11,137 nt of DNA, from contig JAITSM010000148.1 of assembly GCA_031287815.1 (NCBI GenBank), positions 1 to 11,137 of the forward strand, read 5' to 3'. This document shows, piece after piece, positions 1 to 5,195 of this stretch. A program made the translations under genes and the position numbers. Origin of the DNA: Prevotellaceae bacterium (lineage in GTDB: Bacteria > Bacteroidota > Bacteroidia > Bacteroidales > UBA932). The notes beneath the pieces are model-generated. The model made no database searches and was not told where the DNA came from. It saw only the letters and a program-made list of their open reading frames with translations. The first letter of the stretch is position 1. Each line of letters begins with the position of its first letter.

Positions 1-4
1 AAAC

Positions 5-174
5 GTTAGCTGGCGCCTTTTTGAGATAAAAGTTAAAAACTAAAAGTTAGCTGGCGCCTTTTTGAGTTAAAAGTTAAAAACTAAAAGTTAGCTGGCGCCT
101 TTTTGAGTTAAAAGTTAAAAACTAAAAGTTAGCTGGCGCCAGCACTTTTAACTTTTAGTTCTTAACTCTTAACT
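5..174. repeat. 41-bp tandem repeat ending in a long inverted repeat
   Basis: Three full 41-bp units start at 5, 46 and 87, and a fourth partial unit starts at 128. Each begins GTTAGCTGGCGCC and continues with an AT-rich stretch built from AGTTAAAA-like words. Units differ by about one base. The last partial unit runs into the 12-bp palindrome GCTGGCGCCAGC (132-143). Beyond it the sequence turns back on itself: 106-130 and 150-174 are complementary at 23 of 25 positions, so the array ends in a large hairpin. The array may begin outside the window. The same GGCTGGCGCC core abuts other simple repeats at 3703 and 4996. No gene lies here; short open frames are incidental. Confidence 0.9.
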
Positions 175-180
175 TAAAAA

Positions 181-387
181 GCCCGAAGGGGCGGAATTTT
201 CATAACCCCATGCAAGTGGAGCGTAGCGAAACGCAGCATGGGGGCTACATGGCGCTCTCTGCCCCTCGCGCGGAGCACTGTCCGTGCATAGCGGAAAGCC
301 GGTGCGCCGCGCGAAAAGCAGTGGGGGCTTCTTCCGCAGGCTGCGCTGCGCTGGCCTGCGGTTATGCATATTTCGCCCCTTCGGGGC
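181..387 (+). repeat. Dispersed hairpin-rich element, copy 1 (REP/MITE-like)
   Basis: About 205 bp, closely matching copies at 1920-2118 and, inverted, 10953-11137. The core starts TTTTCATAACC and ends GGTTATG, a short terminal inverted repeat. Inside are three hairpins: CCCCATG/CATGGGG (206-212 with 237-243), a GC-rich 12-bp stem with one mismatch (267-278 with 302-313), and the perfect stem CCGCAGGC/GCCTGCGG (334-341 with 354-361). This copy is flanked by small palindromes of the GCCCGAAGGGGC type at 181-192 and 375-387. It encodes no transposase, so it is non-autonomous. Open frames in it are repeat-derived and probably not real proteins. REP-like or MITE-like is inferred from structure; the mobilising enzyme is unknown. 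Confidence 0.85.
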
Positions 388-412
388 TACGGAGATTGTT
401 TTTTGGGAACTT

Positions 413-478
413 CACGATTGCGCGAGGAAGCCCTAAGGGGAACAGGGCATGACAAGGGGAGCGTTGGGAAAAAACGCT
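413..478 (-). repeat. Conserved 3'-flank block downstream of paralogue 1, with a small hairpin
   Basis: Read on the minus strand, this segment is nearly identical over about 50 bases to 3627-3692, which lies downstream of paralogue 2 in the same sense. It starts with a hairpin (AGCGTT/AACGCT, 460-465 with 473-478) and continues as a CCCCTTGTCATGCCCTG-type sequence. The position 3' of two paralogous genes suggests a transcript end or processing signal carried with the cassette. No U-tract follows, so a classical intrinsic terminator is not shown. Confidence 0.6.
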
Positions 479-524
479 TTTAATTTATGGGTTATTTTGA
501 TTCTATTTTACATGGGTTTTAGTG

Positions 525-1427
525 CTAATTGCAGCAATAGCACGTGCCGGCCTGGGACGCCACGTAGTTATAGTAGGCTGCACGTCTTATGTCGCACGTT
601 TGTTTGCAGGTAGCCTCGTTCGGATATAGCCCTTCGGTATAGTCGGCTGAGAACGCGTCGCACGCAGGGTTGTGGGTAGCACCGCACCCAGTTTTACAAT
701 TAGCATCAGCGTATGTCCCATGTTCATTTGCTACAATGCTACCGCACTGGTCTCGCAATTGCACATACGCAGTATTGCATGCACCAGTGCAAGCACCATC
801 ATTAGTCGTATAGGTACCATTTGTTTTACAAGTGCCGTTGCAATTCGTAGTTCCGGGCACGCAGCAATTCAATAAACCCGCTGATTCGCCGTTCTTGCCG
901 CACAACACGCCCGGATAGCCGGTAGCGTCGTTGAGCGCGGTAATCTCCCCGCCGGAATAAGTGTAGGAGCTCCAGTTAATCGAGCCGTTGATAATAAACG
1001 GCGGCGTGCCTCTCATGTCATAGCCGCCGCCGGTGTTGTTTTTCGCATTCGGCGGGTAGTCGCTGCCATAGGCGCACCAGTTGAATTTGCCGGTGGCGTT
1101 GCTTAGCGTGGCGGTAACGGTCGAGGGGTTAGTCGTTACATAAAAGCCGCGCGTATTGCCGGTAACGGTTAGTATGCTGCCGGCAGTAGCCGTTGCCCCG
1201 CTGATAACGGCTTTGGCAAATGTTCCCGGAGAGGTTCCCGTTACCGGGCATAAATCTACAAACACCCACACGCGGTTGTTGGCGGCGGTGGCAGCATTCC
1301 ATGCGACGCGGAATTTTACTTCGTGGCGGTCATAATCTACGCTGATGGGCGTAACGATAGCTTGTGCGAACAAGCCGCCTGTTCCCAAAAGGGGAAACAA
1401 TAAAAGAGAAAAGAAATTTTTTTTCAT
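525..1427 (-). CDS. Secreted paralogue 1 with cysteine-rich C-terminal repeats
   Basis: A 300-residue predicted secreted protein. It begins with a signal peptide (MKKNFFSLLLF, hydrophobic core, likely cleavage near residues 20-22 after FAQ). Residues about 24-175 form a module shared with the genes at 2573 and 5196: VTP near 26, VWVFVDL at 53-59, FNWCAYGSDYPPN at 115-127, GTPPF at 140-144 and ITALNDATGYPG at 162-173. Residues 188-300 differ from the other paralogues and hold 15 cysteines in roughly three degenerate repeats (G-T/L-Y, a few residues, then C-x2-3-C), ending CYCCN. Such cysteine density suggests a disulfide-stabilised extracellular domain or metal binding. No enzyme motif is visible. 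Transcription probably starts near 1825 from the shared promoter, giving a leader of about 400 nt. I do not recognise a named family for the N-terminal module. Function is unknown; a surface or matrix role is inference. Confidence 0.85.
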   Translation of the reverse strand: MKKNFFSLLLFPLLGTGGLFAQAIVTPISVDYDRHEVKFRVAWNAATAANNRVWVFVDLCPVTGTSPGTFAKAVISGATATAGSILTVTGNTRGFYVTTNPSTVTATLSNATGKFNWCAYGSDYPPNAKNNTGGGYDMRGTPPFIINGSINWSSYTYSGGEITALNDATGYPGVLCGKNGESAGLLNCCVPGTTNCNGTCKTNGTYTTNDGACTGACNTAYVQLRDQCGSIVANEHGTYADANCKTGCGATHNPACDAFSADYTEGLYPNEATCKQTCDIRRAAYYNYVASQAGTCYCCN

Positions 1428-1455
1428 AACATAAGATTTTTAATTATTATTATTT

Positions 1456-1530
1456 GCAGCTTCAGGGTTGTTCACAAACACAAACTTTTTTCTATAAACA
1501 ACCCCCTGCTGCGATTTTTTATTCGCTGCC
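1456..1530 (-). promoter_or_regulatory. Conserved start-proximal leader stem-loop, paralogue 1
   Basis: On the minus strand this reads GGCAGC, an A/U-rich stretch, GGGGTTGTTT, a loop containing GTTTGTGTTTG, AACAACCC, then GCTGC. The inner stem (GGGTTGTT/AACAACCC) and outer stem (GCAGC/GCTGC) also occur before paralogues 3 (6444-6519) and 2 (2467-2540). The GTTTGTGTTTG loop is kept almost unchanged. It ends about 30 bases before the start codon, which suits control of translation initiation. No known riboswitch class was recognised. Confidence 0.7.
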
Positions 1531-1614
1531 AATCATCGCAGAATGTTTTGTGAAACTTTTTCTGCCATTTATTTCTTTAACTTTTATGGTGCGTTTTCCT
1601 TATTCTATTAAAAA

Positions 1615-1771
1615 GCCAAGAGCAGGAAATGAGATGTTATACTTACGAAATTACGAGGTTCAGCAAACCCACAATACAAATAAGTATAACAACTCATGCC
1701 TACTCTTGACAAGGTTGTATGACTTATTATTCTGTATTGTTTGAAATTTTGCTGATTTCGTAATTTTCGTA
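1615..1771 (-). promoter_or_regulatory. Long leader hairpin with predicted loop-to-3' pseudoknot, paralogue 1
   Basis: Arms 1644-1693 and 1715-1771 are imperfect inverted repeats (both outer ends read TACGAAA...TTACGA into the stem) enclosing a loop of about 21 bases. The loop segment CTCATGCCTACTCTTG (1692-1707) is complementary to 1617-1633, which lies just 3' of the hairpin in the transcript. The nine core pairs include one G-U. The same arrangement with unrelated sequence precedes the other two paralogues. Pairing was read by eye; no folding energy was computed. Confidence 0.6.
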
Positions 1772-1830
1772 GAATAAAAGTTAAAGCGATATTTCTTAAA
1801 ATATCCTTCTCAATACGTCAAAGAACGCTG

Positions 1831-1860
1831 CAAATATATTACTTTATTTTTTATTTACAA
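1831..1860 (-). promoter_or_regulatory. Bacteroides-type promoter for paralogue 1
   Basis: On the minus strand, TTG (1858-1860), 19 bases, then TATATTTG (1831-1838). This fits the Bacteroidetes primary-sigma pattern TTG/TTTG at -33 and TAnnTTTG at -7. Transcription should start near 1825. The same elements, spacing and spacer text recur before paralogues 2 and 3, along with upstream A/T runs. Confidence 0.8.
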
Positions 1861-1919
1861 CTATTTTTGAAAAATTTTTTCGTAAGGTGATTTTGACGCC
1901 GGCATTCTCCATTAACTAA

Positions 1920-2118
1920 GCCCGAAGGGGCTTGAATTTTCATAACCCCATGCAAGTGGAGCGGAGCGAAACGCAGCATGGGGCTACATGGCGCTCTCTG
2001 CCCCTCGCGCGGAGCACTGTCCGTGCATAGCGGAAAGCCAGTGCGCTGCGCGAAAGGCAGTGGGGGCTTCTTCCGCAGGTCGTTGACCTGCGGTTATGAA
2101 AATCTGGCGTTCCACGCC
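1920..2118 (+). repeat. Dispersed hairpin-rich element, copy 2
   Basis: Second copy of the element at 181-387, same orientation, with the same TTTTCATAACCCC start, three internal hairpins and GGTTATGAAAA end. The left flank carries the GCCCGAAGGGGC palindrome (1920-1931). The right flank carries a different one, GGCGTTCCACGCC (2106-2118), which resembles the edge of copy 3. The middle hairpin loop and third stem differ slightly from copy 1. The short open frame at 1978-2190 is repeat-derived. Confidence 0.85.
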
Positions 2119-2180
2119 GTATTTAATGGAGAATGGGCTAATGCCAAAATCGCCTTACGAAAAAATTATTTCGAAAATAG

Positions 2181-2210
2181 TTGCAATTAAAAAATAAAGT
2201 AATATATTTG
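2181..2210 (+). promoter_or_regulatory. Bacteroides-type promoter for paralogue 2
   Basis: TTG (2181-2183), 19 bases, then TATATTTG (2203-2210). The spacer matches those of the promoters at 1831-1860 and 6740-6769. Transcription should start near 2216, leaving a leader of about 355 nt before the ATG at 2573. Confidence 0.8.
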
Positions 2211-2265
2211 CACCGGTTATTGATGTTCTTTACACATTAGAAATAATTGTTGGTACAACTTTTAT

Positions 2266-2397
2266 TTTGCGTCTAAGAAATCGTCGAGTTTTCTTTAATA
2301 ATTAACAGTATTCTTATAAGGAGTACATTTGTTAATTTATAATGTGAAAGGTTTCGACGAACCTCTTAGATGCGTAAATTGATGACTGTACTCCTTT
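2266..2397 (+). promoter_or_regulatory. Long leader hairpin with predicted loop-to-3' pseudoknot, paralogue 2
   Basis: Arms 2266-2310 and 2324-2378 are imperfect inverted repeats (GCGTCTAAGA against TCTTAGATGCG, and CGTCGA against TCGACG). The loop region AAGGAGTAC (2318-2326) is perfectly complementary to GTACTCCTT (2388-2396), just 3' of the hairpin. A longer pairing of 2320-2339 with 2376-2395 is also possible and would compete with the upper stem, so two alternative folds can be drawn. The sequence is unrelated to the matching hairpins of the other paralogues. Confidence 0.65.
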
Positions 2398-2466
2398 CAT
2401 TTTTACGAAAAATAAAAGTAGATAACCATACAATGGTGTAAAGATAATAGTGTCTTTATAAAATTT

Positions 2467-2540
2467 GGCAGCATAAGGTTGTTTTGTGCAGGAGTGTTTT
2501 GTGTTTGTTTAATTACTCGCGCAAAACAACCAAAGGCTGC
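2467..2540 (+). promoter_or_regulatory. Conserved start-proximal leader stem-loop, paralogue 2
   Basis: Outer stem GGCAGC (2467-2472) with GGCTGC (2535-2540). Inner 13-bp stem GGTTGTTTTGTGC with GCGCAAAACAACC, which has one G-U pair. The loop contains the TTTTGTGTTTGTTT word seen in the other two leaders. The stem has extra pairs and different bases from those of paralogues 1 and 3 but keeps pairing, which supports RNA structure. The ATG follows 32 bases later after A-rich sequence with no Shine-Dalgarno site. Confidence 0.72.
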
Positions 2541-2572
2541 AAAAAATAATAACAATTTAAAAACAAAACATC

Positions 2573-3565
2573 ATGAAAACAAAACTTTTCTTTTTCGCAA
2601 TGTTCGCAAGCGTGGCAGCAAGCGCACAGGTAACGAACGTAACACCTATCGGCGCAAATTACACGGACAAAACGGTGTCTTTCCGCATATGGTGGAACGC
2701 CGGCTCGCGCGACGCCACGCACCTTTCCAAAGTATGGGTATGGGTAGATTACATTGCGGTAAACAGTAACAACACCACTTCAGGCAATTCGTGGGCACGC
2801 GCTGCCGTTTCCGCCGCTTCGCCTGCAGCTTCCGTTACATATGACGGCAGCAACCGGCAGGGGTTTTGGTTGCAGGGCAACAGCGGCAGTTACAGCGCAA
2901 CCGTTACTGTACAATTAAACATTTCCGCAAGCAAATTCAACGGGTGCGCTTACGTTTCCGACTACCCGCCGAATGCCGCGTCGTACAGCGGAGGGAGTTA
3001 TACATTCAAAGGAACAAAACCGTTTATTGTAAATGGTACTACTATAAACGATGACAAATACGCCGTAACGACTATTACTTCTTTGACCGATGCCACCGGC
3101 TGTCCCGGCGGCGTGGGGCGGGATGAACCGCACAATAACGGAGAATGCCTTCCGCATTTAACCGTTGTCGGCAGTTATTGCAGGGATTTGACGGATGATA
3201 ATGCTATATCAGCTTGTAATCTTGAATGGAAAAAGGAATCGTATAAAATAATTGCTAACTACTCGTCGTCAAATCATGAATGCCCGATAGGGTGGAGGCC
3301 TGCCATGTATACTGATTTCGTGTGTATGTTAAATAGTGGCCTAGTTACAAAGGAAACGACGGGGGTAGCTGCTGATGTGTTGGATGGTGGATGGGATGGG
3401 TCATATTGCTGTGCGCCCGGCAACTCCCGATGGAGATTCCAATACTATTCGTGTAGTTCGAATATGGCAAACGGGTGCTGCGGTATGTGGTGCATAGGCG
3501 ATACAGGCGTGAGTAGGATGCATGAAAAATACCTCGTGCTACATCCTGGTCGCTGCGTACGTTAA
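2573..3565 (+). CDS. Secreted paralogue 2 with divergent FISUMP-like C-terminus
   Basis: A 330-residue predicted secreted protein. The signal peptide (MKTKLFFFAMFAS, cleavage near ASAQ at residue 19) is almost identical at DNA level to that of the gene at 5196, pointing to recent duplication or gene conversion. Residues 20-180 are the shared module: VWVWVDY at 54-60, GFWLQG at 97-102, FNGCAYVSDYPPN at 122-134, PF at 150-151 and ITSLTDATGCPG at 168-179. After 190 it diverges. ECPIGWRPAMYTDF (236-249) and the terminal GRCVR resemble the CPSGWxLP and VRC motifs that close FISUMP domains, but the usual mid-domain W-M-A-x-N-L motif is not evident. The region 275-325 is rich in W, C, Y and S. Function is unknown; extracellular ligand binding through a lectin-like fold is inference. 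The start is chosen because it begins the signal peptide and lies just after the conserved leader stem-loop. Confidence 0.87.
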   Translation: MKTKLFFFAMFASVAASAQVTNVTPIGANYTDKTVSFRIWWNAGSRDATHLSKVWVWVDYIAVNSNNTTSGNSWARAAVSAASPAASVTYDGSNRQGFWLQGNSGSYSATVTVQLNISASKFNGCAYVSDYPPNAASYSGGSYTFKGTKPFIVNGTTINDDKYAVTTITSLTDATGCPGGVGRDEPHNNGECLPHLTVVGSYCRDLTDDNAISACNLEWKKESYKIIANYSSSNHECPIGWRPAMYTDFVCMLNSGLVTKETTGVAADVLDGGWDGSYCCAPGNSRWRFQYYSCSSNMANGCCGMWCIGDTGVSRMHEKYLVLHPGRCVR

Positions 3566-3626
3566 CCATCGCCTCTTATTTTCTACTAATAATTTGAGTA
3601 CAAAAAATGTTTTCGATGGTCGCTAC

Positions 3627-3692
3627 AGCGTTTCCCCAACGCTCCCCTTGTCATGCCCTGTTCCCCTCAGGGCTTCCCCGCGCACCCTTAAC
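3627..3692 (+). repeat. Conserved 3'-flank block downstream of paralogue 2
   Basis: Begins with the hairpin AGCGTT/AACGCT (3627-3632 with 3638-3643) and runs through a CCCCTTGTCATGCCCTG-type sequence. It is nearly identical to the minus strand of 413-478, downstream of paralogue 1, about 60 bases after the stop codon here. A shortened relative may be present after the gene ending at 4881 (GGGGAACAGGTCAT), in the opposite sense. Likely a transcript-end or cassette-boundary sequence. Confidence 0.6.
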
Positions 3693-3702
3693 GGTCAACG
3701 GG

Positions 3703-3733
3703 GGCTGGCGCCGGCATTCCTAATTCCTAATTC
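3703..3733. repeat. GGCTGGCGCCGGC palindrome next to an ATTCCTA tandem repeat
   Basis: GGCTGGCGCCGGC (3703-3715) abuts ATTCCTAATTCCTAATTC (3716-3733), about two and a half 7-bp units. The pairing of a GGCGCC-centred palindrome with a short tandem repeat recurs at 132-174 and 4920-5007. Confidence 0.65.
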
Positions 3734-3752
3734 ACACCTCCCACTTCAAATA

Positions 3753-3784
3753 TTTGGTCATTACGACCCTTTTTCCTATCTTTG
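3753..3784 (+). promoter_or_regulatory. Bacteroides-type promoter for the gene at 4189
   Basis: TTTG (3753-3756), 20 bases, TATCTTTG (3777-3784). This matches the -33 and -7 consensus and spacing. Transcription should start near 3790, just before the 21-bp array, so the array would form nearly the whole 400-nt leader of the gene at 4189. Confidence 0.72.
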
Positions 3785-3794
3785 CGATTGATTT

Positions 3795-3854
3795 ATGGAA
3801 TACAATAATTCGATTAAAGAAGACAATATTTTAATTATAGAAGACAATAGTTGA
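3795..3854 (+). CDS. Possible 19-codon upstream ORF at the head of the array
   Basis: An ATG at 3795 lies directly before the first 21-bp unit and about 5 bases after the predicted transcription start. Its frame reads through two and a half units (EYNNSIK, EDNILII, EDNS) to a TGA at 3852-3854. Further units in this frame are either open or carry a stop at their fifth codon. It could be a leader peptide or a remnant of a coding heptapeptide repeat, or it may simply be chance. No independent evidence of translation. Confidence 0.25.
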   Translation: MEYNNSIKEDNILIIEDNS

Positions 3855-4175
3855 TTTAAAGAAGACAATAATTGATTTAAAGAAGACAATAATTAAATTG
3901 AAGAATACAATAATTCGATTAAAGAAGACTATATTTTAATTATAGAAGACAATAATTGATTTAAAGAAGACAATAACTCAATTAAAGAAGACAATAGTTG
4001 AATTATAGAATACAATAATTAATTTAAAGAAGATAATAACTCGATTAAAGAAGACAATATTTTAATTATAGAAGACAATAGTTGATTTAAAGAAGATAAT
4101 AATTCGATTAAAGAAGACAATATTTTAATTATAGAAGACAATAATTGATTTAAAGAATACAATAAATAAACTTAA
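3798..4175 (+). repeat. 18-unit, 21-bp tandem array in the leader of the gene at 4189
   Basis: Every unit is exactly 21 bp, from 3798 to 4175, typically GAAGACAATAATTGAT followed by TTAAA. The first nine bases are nearly fixed (GAAGACAAT, sometimes GAATACAAT or GAAGATAAT) and the last twelve vary. Higher-order order is visible: the trio of subtypes in units 1-3 recurs as units 6-8, 12-14 and 15-17, a 63-bp period. The last unit decays into the A-rich sequence before the ATG at 4189. No frame stays open through the array, so it is not coding. There are no unique spacers, so it is not CRISPR. A 21-bp period equals two helical turns with repeated A/T tracts, so the DNA may be curved. As RNA it would be A/U-rich and weakly structured. 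Confidence 0.95.
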
Positions 4176-4188
4176 AACCAAAACATTT

Positions 4189-4881
4189 ATGGCTACAAAC
4201 CCGGATTGGATTCCGCAGAACCACGAGGCCCTGTACGAACAGGCCACCATCACGCAGAACTACCTCTCCAACGAGGAGGAGCGCGCCCGCATGGGCTTTG
4301 GGGCGGATACGCTGCAAGCACAGTGGCTCGACAAGGAGTTTACGCCCAAATTCACGGCTTTGGCTACCGCCTACCGCGACTGGTTGAACCCTGCCAAACG
4401 TACGATTGTTAAAACGAACAAGCTCTATCGCGTCGAAAAGGTTTTTAAGGCCGCCTACCGGCAGCTGTATACGGGGTTTTTGAAGAATAACCCGCTGGTA
4501 GCAGATTCGGACTTACTCGCAATGGGCTTGCCGGAGTGCAAAAAGGGGCGCACGCATGCGCCGGTGGCTACTGAAGCGCCGGGCTGCCGGGTGGATTCCT
4601 CGAAGATAGGCCGCCTGGCATTCCATTTCTACTCCAAAGGCGACCATCGAAGGGCGAAGCCGGCCGGCCAGCACGGCGCGGAATTGGTATGGAATATTTG
4701 CGACGCCCCGCCCGAGCGCTGGGATGAGTTGCGCCACTCCACGTTCCACACGCGCTCGCCGATTCTCCTCACCTTCGAGCACGACCAGCGCGGCCAGGCC
4801 GTCTACTTCGCCCTCCGCTGGGAAAATACGCGCGGCGAAAAAGGGCCCTACTGCGATATTAAACGCGCCACCATTCCGTAG
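4189..4881 (+). CDS. Conserved Bacteroidetes protein of unknown function
   Basis: A 230-residue soluble protein without signal peptide or membrane segments. Residues 1-100 look helical and charged (QNYLSNEEERARMGFG at 23-38, then KTNKLYRVEKVFKAAYRQLYTGFLKNNPLV at 75-104, written here only as its boundaries for the family core). Residues 140-230 are strand-rich: LAFHFYSKG, AKPAGQHGAELVW at 156-168, a TRSPILLTF strand, and the ending RGQAVYFALRWENTRGEKGP. That C-terminal pattern looks like an immunoglobulin-like or fibronectin III-like sandwich, which is inference. From memory, proteins with the same AKPAGQHGAE and RWEN-RGEKGP signatures are common in Bacteroidales, usually annotated as hypothetical. 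It has its own promoter at 3753-3784 and a repeat-filled leader. The A-rich sequence before the ATG, with no Shine-Dalgarno site, fits the phylum. No catalytic motif is visible. Confidence 0.85.
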   Translation: MATNPDWIPQNHEALYEQATITQNYLSNEEERARMGFGADTLQAQWLDKEFTPKFTALATAYRDWLNPAKRTIVKTNKLYRVEKVFKAAYRQLYTGFLKNNPLVADSDLLAMGLPECKKGRTHAPVATEAPGCRVDSSKIGRLAFHFYSKGDHRRAKPAGQHGAELVWNICDAPPERWDELRHSTFHTRSPILLTFEHDQRGQAVYFALRWENTRGEKGPYCDIKRATIP

Positions 4882-4896
4882 CGGGGAACAGGTCAT

Positions 4897-5045
4897 TTGA
4901 GTTAAGAACTAAGAACTAAGAGTTAAGAGTTAAGAGTTAAGAGTTAAGAGTTAAGAGTTAAGAGTTAAGAGTTAAGAGTTAAGAGTTAAGAGTTGGCTGG
5001 CGCCAGCGCACTTCACTCATCACCCTTCACCCTTCACTGATCACC
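4897..5045. repeat. GAGTTAA 7-bp tandem repeat with GCTGGCGCCAGC palindrome and TCACCCT tail
   Basis: Perfect GAGTTAA units run from 4920 to 4994 (10 full copies plus five bases), preceded by degenerate AGAACTA versions from 4897. The array meets the perfect 12-bp palindrome GCTGGCGCCAGC at 4996-5007. On the other side lies a second simple repeat based on TTCACCC and TTCACTSATCACCC words to about 5045. The palindrome is identical to that at 132-143, where AGTT-rich repeats also flank it. It sits just downstream of the stop at 4881. A perfect 7-bp array of this length is a candidate for length variation. Confidence 0.9.
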
Positions 5046-5113
5046 CTTCTCGCTTAAAAAAACCTAATTTTCAAAAAACAACCTCAGTAGCAAAAAGCAT
5101 TTACCCACCTGTA

Positions 5114-5158
5114 AACCTCATTACCTCATTTACACGAAAGAAATGAGGTAATGAGGTT
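5114..5158. terminator. Perfect 18-bp stem hairpin between convergent genes
   Basis: Arms 5114-5131 (AACCTCATTACCTCATTT) and 5141-5158 are perfectly complementary around a 9-base loop. The hairpin lies about 38 bases beyond the stop of paralogue 3 and downstream of the convergent gene at 4189. That position suits a bidirectional transcript end. There is no strong U-tract directly after either arm, so it may instead stabilise 3' ends. Confidence 0.6.
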
Positions 5159-5195
5159 GTAGTATATAGCTTCTGTTGATATTATTTGGATTGAA

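Larger units (their letters stand above)
1831..2210. repeat. Inverted duplication carrying two divergent promoters
   Basis: Segment 1831-1917 closely matches the reverse complement of about 2119-2210. The match covers both promoters, their upstream A/T tracts, the word CGTAAGG and ATTCTCCATTA. Dispersed element copy 2 sits at the axis. The result is a roughly 380-bp inverted structure whose two promoters fire outward into paralogues 1 and 2. Confidence 0.8.

Noticed and set aside
5..143. 41-bp array as a CRISPR
   Set aside because: Pure tandem repeat without spacers; the whole unit repeats.
210..452. Open frames starting MQVERSETQHGG in the dispersed elements (also near 1978-2190 and 10799-11128)
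   Set aside because: They follow the repeat and change length and C-terminus with flanking DNA; the repeat's hairpin structure explains the sequence better than coding.
541..546. CACGTG at the end of paralogue 1 as another parS
   Set aside because: Flanks do not extend the palindrome (GCACGTGCC), so only the 6-bp core matches.
1644..1771. Invertible promoter switch flanked by inverted repeats
   Set aside because: The arms are imperfect and form a continuous hairpin, the loop holds no promoter, and the real promoter lies outside; no invertase gene is present.
3396..3562. Proven diversity-generating retroelement variable region
   Set aside because: Composition is suggestive but no template repeat or reverse transcriptase is in the window; kept only as a test.
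3798..4175. 21-bp array as a CRISPR
   Set aside because: Units are directly adjacent with no unique spacers, and no cas genes are near.
4513..4896. 127-residue minus-strand open frame overlapping the gene at 4189
   Set aside because: Lies antisense to a family I recognise as conserved, with no promoter or family resemblance; a shadow of high-GC codons.
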